This document shows, piece after piece, positions 6,746 through 14,017 of a stretch of DNA of 17,387 nucleotides. This DNA is from JBLRWS01 sp047921075 (lineage in GTDB: Bacteria; Bacteroidota; Rhodothermia; Balneolales; Balneolaceae): assembly GCA_047921075.1 (NCBI GenBank), contig JBLRWS010000049.1, forward strand, positions 1-17,387. Direction: 5' to 3'. The number at the start of each line of letters is the position of its first letter. Positions within the stretch are counted from its first letter, which is position 1. Position numbers and translations under genes: made by a program. The notes beneath the pieces are model-generated. The model saw only the letters and a list, made by a program, of their open reading frames with translations, was not told where the DNA came from and made no database searches.

Positions 6746-8219
6746 GTACGAATATGATGCTGTAGTGATTGGCGGCGGAGCCGCCGGTTTAACATCTGCC
6801 GGTATTGCAGCCAATTTCGGTGCAAAAACCATTATGATAGAAAAAGAAAAGTTGGGTGGCGATTGCACCTGGACCGGTTGTGTACCAAGTAAGACGTTGC
6901 TAAAAGCAGCCTCGGTTATGCACAATGCAAAAACGGCCGGAAATTACGGTCTTGAAATTAATTCGGTAGATCTCAACCCCGCCAAAATAATGCGGCATGT
7001 AGATCATGTACGCCGCGAAGTGTACGAAGATGCAGACGATCCCAAAATCTTTGAAGATATGGGCATTGACGTGGTGAGTGGCGATGCCAGCTTTGTGGAT
7101 TCGCATACGGTTCAAATCAAAAATGAAGACGGCAGCGAGCGAACCATTACCGGTAGATATATCTTTATTTGTACCGGAGCCAAAGCGTTTGTGCCCCCCA
7201 TTAAAGGACTTGATGAGGTGGACTACCTCACCAACGAATCACTGTTCGAGATCGACAACCTCCCACAGCGGCTGGTCATTGTTGGCGGCGGGCCGATCGG
7301 AACCGAGATGGCACAGAGTTTCGTACGTCTCGGCACAGAGGTGCACGCGGTGGATATGACACCGGGCATTCTGAATAATGACGATCCCGAGCTTACCGAT
7401 ATCCTAAAGAATAAACTTGTGGAAGAGGGCATACAGTACCATCTGAATGCCGGCGTAAAAGAAGTGCAGAAAACCGACAATGGCATTCGCGTATTGATCG
7501 ATAAAGAGGGGAAGGAGATGGCCATTGATGCCGATCGTGTTCTACTGGCAACAGGACGCCGGGCGAACATCGACTCTCTGAACCTCGAAGCAGCCGATGT
7601 GGAGTTTGATAAACGCGGCGTAACCGTGAATGACAAATGCCGCACCAATCAGCGCCACATTTACGCGGTTGGCGATGTGACCGGCCGCTATCAGTTTACG
7701 CATATGAGCGAGCATATGGCCAAGGTGGCCACTTCCAATGCTCTCATCAAAATACCGATGAAGATTGACAAGAAGCATGTGCCCTGGGTTACCTTTACCG
7801 AACCTGAACTGGGGCACGTAGGGGCTACGGAAAAGCAGCTGCGCGATGCCGGCGAAAAATTTGAAGTGTACCGTTTTCCGTTTTCCAAAATTGACCGTGC
7901 CATTACCGATGGGCAGACAACCGGATTGATCAAGGTGTATGCCAAGAAGTGGAGCGGTAAAATATTGGGCGCCTCGGTGCTGGGTGCACATGCGGGAGAG
8001 ATGATCTCGCAATATGCACTGGCTATGCGAAACGGTGTGTCTCTGCGCGATTTTGCCGATACCATTCACCCGTACCCTTCGTACGGATTGGGAGCCCGGC
8101 GTGCCGCCGATCAGTGGTACATTAAAAATCAGTCTGCCACACTGGTAAAGTGGATCAAACGGATCTTCGGTTACAAAGGAGATATTCCCGACTACAGCGA
8201 TCCGAATCGGATTGTGTAG
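6738..8219 (+). CDS. FAD-dependent disulfide oxidoreductase (class I, mercuric reductase/Lpd-like)
   Basis: This 493-residue flavoprotein has an N-terminal FAD motif VVIGGGAAGL (9-18), the redox-active pair Cys43/Cys48 in GGDCTWTGCVPSK, a NAD(P)-binding motif IVGGGPIG (181-188), a second FAD motif near YAVGDVTGRY, and the C-terminal dimerisation domain. In lipoamide dehydrogenase the C-terminal His is followed five residues later by Glu; here His444 in IHPYPSYG is followed by Tyr449 instead. The N-terminal heavy-metal domain and the C-terminal Cys pair of mercuric reductase are absent. It therefore should not be called MerA or Lpd. The electron acceptor is unknown, and the overlapping membrane-protein gene hints at a membrane-linked role, perhaps with a quinone or a small thiol. 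A strong terminator follows. Confidence 0.85.
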   Translation: MGKYEYDAVVIGGGAAGLTSAGIAANFGAKTIMIEKEKLGGDCTWTGCVPSKTLLKAASVMHNAKTAGNYGLEINSVDLNPAKIMRHVDHVRREVYEDADDPKIFEDMGIDVVSGDASFVDSHTVQIKNEDGSERTITGRYIFICTGAKAFVPPIKGLDEVDYLTNESLFEIDNLPQRLVIVGGGPIGTEMAQSFVRLGTEVHAVDMTPGILNNDDPELTDILKNKLVEEGIQYHLNAGVKEVQKTDNGIRVLIDKEGKEMAIDADRVLLATGRRANIDSLNLEAADVEFDKRGVTVNDKCRTNQRHIYAVGDVTGRYQFTHMSEHMAKVATSNALIKIPMKIDKKHVPWVTFTEPELGHVGATEKQLRDAGEKFEVYRFPFSKIDRAITDGQTTGLIKVYAKKWSGKILGASVLGAHAGEMISQYALAMRNGVSLRDFADTIHPYPSYGLGARRAADQWYIKNQSATLVKWIKRIFGYKGDIPDYSDPNRIV

Positions 8220-8243
8220 CCATACTGAGATTTAGAGGGAAAC

Positions 8244-8281
8244 AAAAACGCCGCACTTATTGATGAGTGCGGCGTTTTTTT
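8244..8281. terminator. Bidirectional Rho-independent terminator between convergent genes
   Basis: A perfect ten-base stem (8248-8257 with 8266-8275) and an eight-base loop is flanked by an A-run on the left and a T-run on the right, so it works on both strands. It ends the oxidoreductase operon on the plus strand and could end the S9 peptidase transcript on the minus strand, whose stop is at 8341. Confidence 0.92.
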
Positions 8282-8340
8282 ATGATCTATAGAACGTGTT
8301 TACAATGCAGCGTACAGTGTTGTAATTCTGCCCGAAACAA

Positions 8341-10422
8341 TTAGTCGTTGTTGAGCCAGTGATCGAACCAGCTTCGCTTTCGTTCGAGCCGGTCTACGAG
8401 CAGCCATGGCTCTCCCGTTCGCGATAAACCGTGAGATGAGCGCGGATAGCGTACAAATTCAACCGGAACCTGCAGTTTCTTCAGGGCGATGTACCACTGT
8501 TCGCCATCGGTGATGGGTGTGCGCCAGTCTTCTTCGCTGTGAATGATGAGTGTAGGCGCTGTTACGTGTTGAACGTATTTGATGGGAGAGAGATCCCAGT
8601 AAAGTTCCTGCCGTTCCCATGGAAAGCCGCCAAACTCAAATTCGGTGAGGCCCTGCGCATCGCTCGATCCATACCAACTAAACCAGTTCGAAATCGACCG
8701 GCTTGTGACGGCTGCCTTGAAGTGATCGGGAAACCGGCCGGTGAGCCAATTGGTCATATATCCGCCATAGCTGCCGCCTGATACACCCACACGCTCAGAA
8801 TCAATATCGGGGTAGGTTTCCAAAACGGTATCCAGCCCTGTCATAAAATCCTCCTCATCGAGAACACCCCACTGTTCCAGGGTAGCGTACATAAAGTCGT
8901 TTCCGTACGATGAAGATCCTCTTGGATTGGGATAAAAAACGAACATTCCCGATGCCGAGAGGGTATGAAATGCCTGAAACCAGGTATTGCCATAGGCCGA
9001 ATGTGGCCCGCCGTGAATTTTCATTACCAGCGGGTACGACTGCCCTTCCTGATAACCCACCGGCTTGATTACCCAGCCTTCAATTTCGGTTCCATCCTCT
9101 ACGGTCCATGTAATGCGCTCTGCCGGGTTCACAATTCGCTCACTCATCCACTCTTCATTGAAACGGGTGACCTGAATTTCCGGGTTGCCCGATGCCCGCG
9201 CTACAAACACTTCGGCCGGTGTAACCGCATCCGTGGCGGTGTAGGCAATGTGCCGGCCATTCTGAGTCATGCTGAAGGAGCCGAGTCGCCGGTCGCCGAG
9301 AGTTACTTGTTGAACGTCGCCGCCGGATCGGTTTACTTCAAAAAGATGTGCATTACCGGAAATCAGGGCATTGAACCGGATGGCCTGGTTATTGGGCATC
9401 CAATGCAACCCGCCGGGGCTGAGGCTCCAGTTTGGCGTTAGATTTTGAATATCGGACAGGCCCACGCCATTCTGCGCAATGCGGCCTACATAGACATCCG
9501 TTTCGGCCCCGCGTTCGGGTGCGTGTTGAAAGGCAAGGTACTGCCCGTTGGGTGAGACCACGGGAGATGATTGCGACCCATCCATTTCAAGCAGCAGCTC
9601 TACGTTCTTTGAGGCAATATCAACCACATACAGATTGCGTGTAAAATCACGGTTGTGTTCATCGTCTTCTTCCGGGTCACCACTAAAATAGATGTGGTTT
9701 CCATTGGCACTCCATTCAATCTGGCCCACATTGTAAGGCAGATCGGTGAGCTGTTCAGGCTCTCCACCCTCGGCCGAAACTACAAAAAGCTGCTGTTTTT
9801 CAAACACAGAAGGATGCGGTAACAAAGCTGAGGTGCCATCCCGCATATACCGCATATGGGTGATGACACGGCCGTCGAATCGCGCCGAATCAAGGGTTGA
9901 TGTGATGGCATCCGGCGCAATCCATCCGGCACGCGGCTTCCGCTCTGAATCGCCGGGGCGTCGGGTAAACGCAATTTTACTGCCATCGGGCGACCAGACC
10001 GGGGTGCTGTCTACTCCATCTATTTGAAAGGCTTCTCCACCGGGTGCGGTTACCCGCATGAAACGAACACTGTTCGAATCGTCACCCCTGCGCGATTGAA
10101 TGGCCAAGAGTTCGCCGTTCGGTGCCCAGGCGGGGTTTGAGGATTGTACCGACGGATCGGTAAACCGGAAGGGCTCTCCATCGGGCTGGCCATTCCGAAG
10201 CTTTTGCATCCACACTTCGCTGTGGCGGCTGTTATTTTCTTCGTCGATTGTGGTTTTTGTAAATGCAAGCAGCGTGCCATCGGGCGAAATTTCGGTCTGG
10301 CTTACAAAAACGGTTTTATAGTAATCATCCGGTACAATACCGGTTTGAGCCAACAAGGCATCGGCTGCCACACTCAGGATAAGCAGCATCATGAGAGAAA
10401 CTATGGGGAGTAATCTGTACAT
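8341..10422 (-). CDS. Exported S9-family serine peptidase (acylaminoacyl-peptidase/DPP-like)
   Basis: The ATG at 10422 gives 693 residues, starting with a signal peptide (MYRLLPIVSL to LLAQ near residue 26). A longer frame would hide that signal. Residues from about 30 to 420 form a TolB/WD40-like beta-propeller, with recurring blades such as ISPDGTLLAFTK, WSPDGSKIAFTR and VSPNGQYLAFQ. The C-terminal alpha/beta-hydrolase domain carries Ser551 in GGSYGGY, Asp632 in HSEEDWRTP and His664 in SSHGLSR, which is a complete triad. Such enzymes remove dipeptides or acyl-amino acids from short peptides in the periplasm; the propeller limits substrate size. Exact specificity cannot be read. No co-transcribed partner is obvious. 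A seven-base palindrome lies just before its start codon. Confidence 0.93.
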   Translation of the reverse strand: MYRLLPIVSLMMLLILSVAADALLAQTGIVPDDYYKTVFVSQTEISPDGTLLAFTKTTIDEENNSRHSEVWMQKLRNGQPDGEPFRFTDPSVQSSNPAWAPNGELLAIQSRRGDDSNSVRFMRVTAPGGEAFQIDGVDSTPVWSPDGSKIAFTRRPGDSERKPRAGWIAPDAITSTLDSARFDGRVITHMRYMRDGTSALLPHPSVFEKQQLFVVSAEGGEPEQLTDLPYNVGQIEWSANGNHIYFSGDPEEDDEHNRDFTRNLYVVDIASKNVELLLEMDGSQSSPVVSPNGQYLAFQHAPERGAETDVYVGRIAQNGVGLSDIQNLTPNWSLSPGGLHWMPNNQAIRFNALISGNAHLFEVNRSGGDVQQVTLGDRRLGSFSMTQNGRHIAYTATDAVTPAEVFVARASGNPEIQVTRFNEEWMSERIVNPAERITWTVEDGTEIEGWVIKPVGYQEGQSYPLVMKIHGGPHSAYGNTWFQAFHTLSASGMFVFYPNPRGSSSYGNDFMYATLEQWGVLDEEDFMTGLDTVLETYPDIDSERVGVSGGSYGGYMTNWLTGRFPDHFKAAVTSRSISNWFSWYGSSDAQGLTEFEFGGFPWERQELYWDLSPIKYVQHVTAPTLIIHSEEDWRTPITDGEQWYIALKKLQVPVEFVRYPRSSHGLSRTGEPWLLVDRLERKRSWFDHWLNND

Positions 10423-10429
10423 ACATTCG

Positions 10430-10454
10430 GTCGGTTGGTTTGCAGTAAACCGAC
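10430..10454 (-). promoter_or_regulatory. Inverted repeat in the leader of the S9 peptidase gene
   Basis: GTCGGTT (10430-10436) and AACCGAC (10448-10454) form a perfect seven-base inverted repeat with an 11-base spacer, seven bases before the ATG. It could be an operator or an mRNA hairpin that hides the ribosome landing site. There is no second copy in the window. Confidence 0.35.
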
Positions 10455-10509
10455 AATGTAATAGATGGTATGGCAATACGAAAGGCGAGGGAGGTAAAAA
10501 CGTGTTTCG

Positions 10510-10830
10510 CTAGGGATTTGGAAACTCGTTTTGATAAGCTTCGATGGATCGATGAAGGATATCCATCGCAACGGTTTCGTTTTCAACAGACTGAATGGAG
10601 ACCGGCAGATCTCGTTTGTAAAATTCGAGCCATGTTGAAAGGATATCAACAACTCCGGGATACATCTCCTGCAAATCTGCCAGGGTATGCACCGGGTAAA
10701 AAAACGATCCGGGATCTACAGCAATGAGCTTATCGTCTTGTTCTCCGCCGTCCAGCATTTTTATAACGCCGATAATACGGGCCGGTATCACGGAGCCTCT
10801 CTCTACAGCTGGTCCGAGTAGAAACAGATC
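10510..10830 (-). pseudogene. ppa: 5'-truncated family I inorganic pyrophosphatase relic
   Basis: The minus-strand frame ending at 10510 encodes the C-terminal part of a soluble inorganic pyrophosphatase. It begins DLFLLGPAVERGS, then IPARIIGVIKMLDGGEQDDK and LIAVDP, with EFYKRD further on. These match the family's metal/phosphate motif (Asp97, Asp102 and Lys104 of the E. coli enzyme) and its Tyr-Lys pair (141/142). The frame is closed by TAG at 10833-10831, exactly where the GDPxD motif should stand, so about 70 N-terminal residues, including two metal-binding Asp, are missing. The only in-frame start candidate is GTG at 10791 (93 residues). Just 5 bp beyond the TAG lies the stop of the intact E1 gene, so the missing half is not in another frame. 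It is most likely a decaying gene fragment. A sequence or assembly fault is less likely because the flanking gene is intact. Confidence 0.75.
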
Positions 10831-10838
10831 CTAATGTA

Positions 10839-12833
10839 CTAGTACCGCAACATCCTCTCCAGCTTCTCGCGCAGGCGGGCATTGGCCAGAAAACCCTGCT
10901 CGAGTTCGCGACTAAAGGGAACGGGAGTGTGCAGCGATGAACAGCGCACAACCGGTGCATCCAAATGTTCGAACAGGCGTTCCGAAATACCGGCCGCAAT
11001 TTCACTCATTGGCCCAAGTATTTCCGTCGGCTCTTCGAGTAGCAGTACCCGCCCCGTTTTTTGCACAGACTGAATAACTGTGTCCCAATCGATCGGCGCC
11101 AGTGAGCGCAAATCTACCACCTCGATTGAGTGTCCCTGCTTTGTAAAATGAGCTGCTTCTTCCAGTGCCCAGTGCACGCCGTAGCCGTAGGTGATGAGGG
11201 TGCAGTCACTGCCGGTATGAACAACCCGTGCACGACTCAAATCGGTAAAGGTGCATCGATCCGGTGTTGTCTCCTTAATGCTTCGATAGAGCTTCTTATG
11301 CTCAAAAAAGAGGACCGGATTGGGATCGTAGAGCGCGGAATAGAGCATATTCTGGGCATCCTCAACAGTAGATGGCACCACCACCCGAACGCCGGGCAGG
11401 TTCATAAACCACCCCTCCGGCGATTGCGAGTGAAACGGCCCGGCTCCTACACCGGCACCATGCGGCGCACGAATGGTAATATTCAGGTCCGGCATCCAGC
11501 GGTAGCGGCCCTTTGCCAGATTATTCACAATCTGATTGAAGCCACAGGAGATAAAATCGGCAAATTGCATCTCCACCACAGGTTTGAATCCCTCCATGGC
11601 CAGCCCGATGGCCGCACCGATGGCGCCCGACTCGATAATGGGGGTGTTACGAATGCGTGCTTTCCCGAACGCTTCATAGAACCCCTCCGAGGCTTTAAAT
11701 ACACCGCCATATTCCGCAACATCCTGCCCGAGGAGAACAAACTGTTCATCTTCTTCAAAGGCTTGTTTTTGGGCCAGATGAATGGCATCAATGGGCCTTT
11801 TTTCGGATGAAGATGATGCGGAAGTGCCGGCTGATGGCTGTTTTGAAGGAGACGCAGAAAGCCCGGCACGCTCACGTTCGACCCGTTCGTCAAAGACCGG
11901 ATCTTCGGCTGCCAATGCACGCTGCAGATCAGGCTCAAACTCCTGTTTTAGCTCTTCTTCAATATCATCGAGCTCACGTTCAGAGGTTACGATTTTCTGT
12001 TCATAAAGCCACGTTTGGTATCGCCGAATCGGGTCTTTACGTTCCCATTTTTCAAACTCGGCATCATCAATGTAAAACGTACCGGAGGCTTCTTCGTGGC
12101 CGCGCATCCGAAATGTGACCGCCTCAATCAATACCGGTTTTCCTTTTAGTGCCAGGGCTCGCGCTTTACGAACCGCCTCGTGAACAGCAAAAAAGTCGTT
12201 GCCGTCGATCTTCATCCGCTCCAGCCCGTATCCGGCAGCGCGATCGGCCAGGCTGTCGCAGGCATATTGCTCCGACACCGGGGTGGAGAGTCCGTAACCG
12301 TTGTTTTCAATCATGAAAATAACCGGCAGCTTCCATACACCCGCCAAATTGAGTGCTTCGTGGAAGTCGCCCTCGCTGGTGGCGCCATCTCCACAAAAAC
12401 TGAGTGCCACGCGCTGTTCTTTCTTCAATACGTGGGCCAGCGCAAGCCCACAGGCTACAGGCATTGTGGCGGCCAGGTGAGAGATCATCCCAAATATGTG
12501 ATGATCCGGTATGCCGAAGTGGAAGGAGCGGTCGCGGCCGCCGGTGTACCCATCCGCTTTGCCAAACAGCTGTGCGAACAGCGGGTAAAAGGGTACCTCC
12601 CTCGTAGTAAACACACCAAGATTGCGGTGCATCGGCAACACCCAGTCATCCGGTTGCAAGGCGGTAACAGCACCTACCGAAATAGCCTCCTGGCCGATGC
12701 CGGAGAACCACTTACTGATCCTGTTCTGCCGCAATAAATTAAGCATGCGCTGCTCAATCAAGCGGGGTAGCAAAAGTTGTCTGTAAAAGATCAGGGAATC
12801 TTTTTTGGAAAATTTTTTGTGCGCCTGTATCAT
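10839..12833 (-). CDS. 2-oxoacid dehydrogenase E1, fused alpha and beta subunits
   Basis: One 664-residue chain carries both halves of a heterotetramer-type E1. The alpha part (about 1-323) has the thiamine diphosphate motif from GDG (148-150) to NN (177-178) and the MRGHEE segment of the phosphorylation-loop region. A Ser/Pro-rich linker (about 324-345, with SASSSS) follows. The beta part (about 346-664) has LGQDVAEYGG (near 368-377), GAIGAAIG and a C-terminal domain with LLLEEP. The enzyme decarboxylates a 2-oxoacid and passes the acyl group to an E2 lipoyl domain; the sequence type fits branched-chain 2-oxoacid dehydrogenase, but pyruvate or acetoin is possible. No E2 or E3 gene lies nearby. 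The start is ATG at 12833 without a Shine-Dalgarno sequence, and 163 bp separate it from the divergent speH start. Confidence 0.92.
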   Translation of the reverse strand: MIQAHKKFSKKDSLIFYRQLLLPRLIEQRMLNLLRQNRISKWFSGIGQEAISVGAVTALQPDDWVLPMHRNLGVFTTREVPFYPLFAQLFGKADGYTGGRDRSFHFGIPDHHIFGMISHLAATMPVACGLALAHVLKKEQRVALSFCGDGATSEGDFHEALNLAGVWKLPVIFMIENNGYGLSTPVSEQYACDSLADRAAGYGLERMKIDGNDFFAVHEAVRKARALALKGKPVLIEAVTFRMRGHEEASGTFYIDDAEFEKWERKDPIRRYQTWLYEQKIVTSERELDDIEEELKQEFEPDLQRALAAEDPVFDERVERERAGLSASPSKQPSAGTSASSSSEKRPIDAIHLAQKQAFEEDEQFVLLGQDVAEYGGVFKASEGFYEAFGKARIRNTPIIESGAIGAAIGLAMEGFKPVVEMQFADFISCGFNQIVNNLAKGRYRWMPDLNITIRAPHGAGVGAGPFHSQSPEGWFMNLPGVRVVVPSTVEDAQNMLYSALYDPNPVLFFEHKKLYRSIKETTPDRCTFTDLSRARVVHTGSDCTLITYGYGVHWALEEAAHFTKQGHSIEVVDLRSLAPIDWDTVIQSVQKTGRVLLLEEPTEILGPMSEIAAGISERLFEHLDAPVVRCSSLHTPVPFSRELEQGFLANARLREKLERMLRY

Positions 12834-12996
12834 AAAAACCGAAAATGTACTTAACTTATGCGTTTCTCAAAAAAAACAAGGCCCCAGCGAGTTCTACACG
12901 ATTAAGTTACCTGAGCCATGTACAAAAACAAACGTCGATTTATTAACCACCATCTTACGGTAACGTAACGAATCAATTTTTTTGGAGGATATCCTT
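12834..12996. promoter_or_regulatory. Divergent control region between E1 and speH, with speH ribosome site
   Basis: These 163 bp separate the divergent starts of the E1 gene and the polyamine cluster. A clear Shine-Dalgarno GGAGG at 12984-12988 lies eight bases before the speH ATG and fixes that start. Two tandem GTAAC repeats occur at about 12960-12969. I see no convincing promoter boxes and no recognisable polyamine riboswitch. Confidence 0.5.
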
Positions 12997-13398
12997 ATGG
13001 AAGCACTTGGACGGCAAATCCTTGTTGAATTTTATGATTGTGATCAATCAAAAATAAACGAAGTTAGCTACATTGAAAACGCCTTGATACAGGCTACCAA
13101 AGAGTCAGGTGCTACCATCATCTCTCACAACTTTCACAAGTTTAGTCCATATGGGGTTAGCGGCGTGGTGGTGATCGCCGAATCGCACGTGGCCATTCAC
13201 ACCTGGCCGGAATATAACTACGCTGCGGTAGATATTTTTACCTGCGGCGATACGATCGATCCCTGGAAAATTCAAGAGCTCCTAAAAGAGTATTTCGATT
13301 CGAAAAATGTATCGAGTATGGAGATGAAACGAGGCATGTTCAAAGTTCCCGAAGGACAGCGGCTCCTGTTTAAACCGTCCGCTGAACACGCAAACTAA
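12997..13398 (+). CDS. speH: S-adenosylmethionine decarboxylase proenzyme
   Basis: The ATG at 12997 is preceded by GGAGG at ideal distance; the longer in-frame start at 12982 overlaps that site and is rejected. The 133-residue proenzyme is of the short prokaryotic class (Thermotoga/Bacillus type). It cleaves itself between Glu62 and Ser63 in AESHVAIHTWPEY to make a beta chain and an alpha chain with an N-terminal pyruvoyl group. His68 and Cys83 (FTCGD), known to act in processing and catalysis in this class, are at the expected places. The product, decarboxylated AdoMet, is the aminopropyl donor for the speE product two genes downstream. It is the first gene of a tight plus-strand cluster. 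Confidence 0.96.
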   Translation: MEALGRQILVEFYDCDQSKINEVSYIENALIQATKESGATIISHNFHKFSPYGVSGVVVIAESHVAIHTWPEYNYAAVDIFTCGDTIDPWKIQELLKEYFDSKNVSSMEMKRGMFKVPEGQRLLFKPSAEHAN

Positions 13399-13420
13399 AA
13401 ATCAGTCAGTTTTTTCGCTT

Positions 13421-13897
13421 ATGATGGTTCCAACGCCAAATTTGTATTGTCTTGTTCGCGGATCGGCAGAAGGCCGTACTCGCCTCAACGCTTTTGATAA
13501 TGCCCTGCTCGAAGCCGGTGTGGGTGATACCAATCTGATGCGCATGAGTTCGATTTTGCCGCCCGGTGCCGAACAGATTCAGGTTCAGGACCTTCACCTT
13601 CCAAAAGGCGGGCTGATCCCTCTTGCCTATGCTACCATTGATGGAACGACACCGGGACGTCTCATATCAGCGGCTATTGCCGTAGGTATTCCCGAAGATG
13701 AATCGGAGCCGGGAGTTATCATGGAATACGAAGATCATGCCGATTTGCAAACCGTAGAGTCGATCGTGCGGCAGATGGTGGTGGACGGTTTCGCCTACCG
13801 CAATCGAAAGCTCAAAGAGATCAAATCGTACGGCATCGAGCACAAGGTAGAAACCTGTGGAGCGGTATTTGCCGCCGCGGTGCTCTGGTACAAATAA
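13421..13897 (+). CDS. Pyruvoyl-dependent arginine decarboxylase
   Basis: This 158-residue protein belongs to the PvlArgDC family, first studied in Methanocaldococcus jannaschii and also found in Chlamydia and Bacteroidota. Self-cleavage is expected between Ser43 and Ser44 in LMRMSSILPPG, which generates the pyruvoyl cofactor. The conserved C-terminal segment with EHKVETCGAVFAAAV is complete. The reaction is arginine to agmatine plus CO2 in the cytosol. Two adjacent ATG codons (13421 and 13424) are both possible starts, with no Shine-Dalgarno sequence. The gene starts 22 bp after speH and precedes speE, so it supplies the amine acceptor or its precursor. Length is close to the family norm. 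Confidence 0.93.
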   Translation: MMVPTPNLYCLVRGSAEGRTRLNAFDNALLEAGVGDTNLMRMSSILPPGAEQIQVQDLHLPKGGLIPLAYATIDGTTPGRLISAAIAVGIPEDESEPGVIMEYEDHADLQTVESIVRQMVVDGFAYRNRKLKEIKSYGIEHKVETCGAVFAAAVLWYK

Positions 13898-14017
13898 TTT
13901 CCCCGATTTTCGTCGCTCTTACAGCCTGTTTATTTCCAATGCAATTTGGTAGAAGTGAGTCTTTGCGGCTCATTCTGCATAAACAGCATCTAATCTTTTT
14001 CTCTTAATCATATCCGC
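13898..14017. other. 120-bp spacer between arginine decarboxylase and speE
   Basis: This is the largest gap within the polyamine cluster. I see no clear terminator and no strong promoter. It may hold a secondary promoter for speE, but the sequence does not show one clearly. Confidence 0.3.

Noticed and set aside
6738..8219. Mercuric reductase (merA) as the product name, with a mercury resistance operon
   Set aside because: No heavy-metal-binding domain, no C-terminal Cys pair, and no merR, merT or merP nearby.
10730..11005. 91-residue minus-strand frame spanning the E1 end and the pyrophosphatase relic; tested as the missing pyrophosphatase N-terminus
   Set aside because: Its sequence is an out-of-frame reading of the E1 C-terminus followed by Arg-rich shadow sequence. 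None of the pyrophosphatase N-terminal motifs is present.
12180..12737. 185-residue plus-strand open frame opposite the E1 gene
   Set aside because: It is antisense to the thiamine diphosphate-binding region of E1 and shows no family features.
12834..12996. Polyamine or SAM riboswitch in front of speH
   Set aside because: No recognisable aptamer core or terminator/anti-terminator pair; only short A/T-rich repeats are seen.
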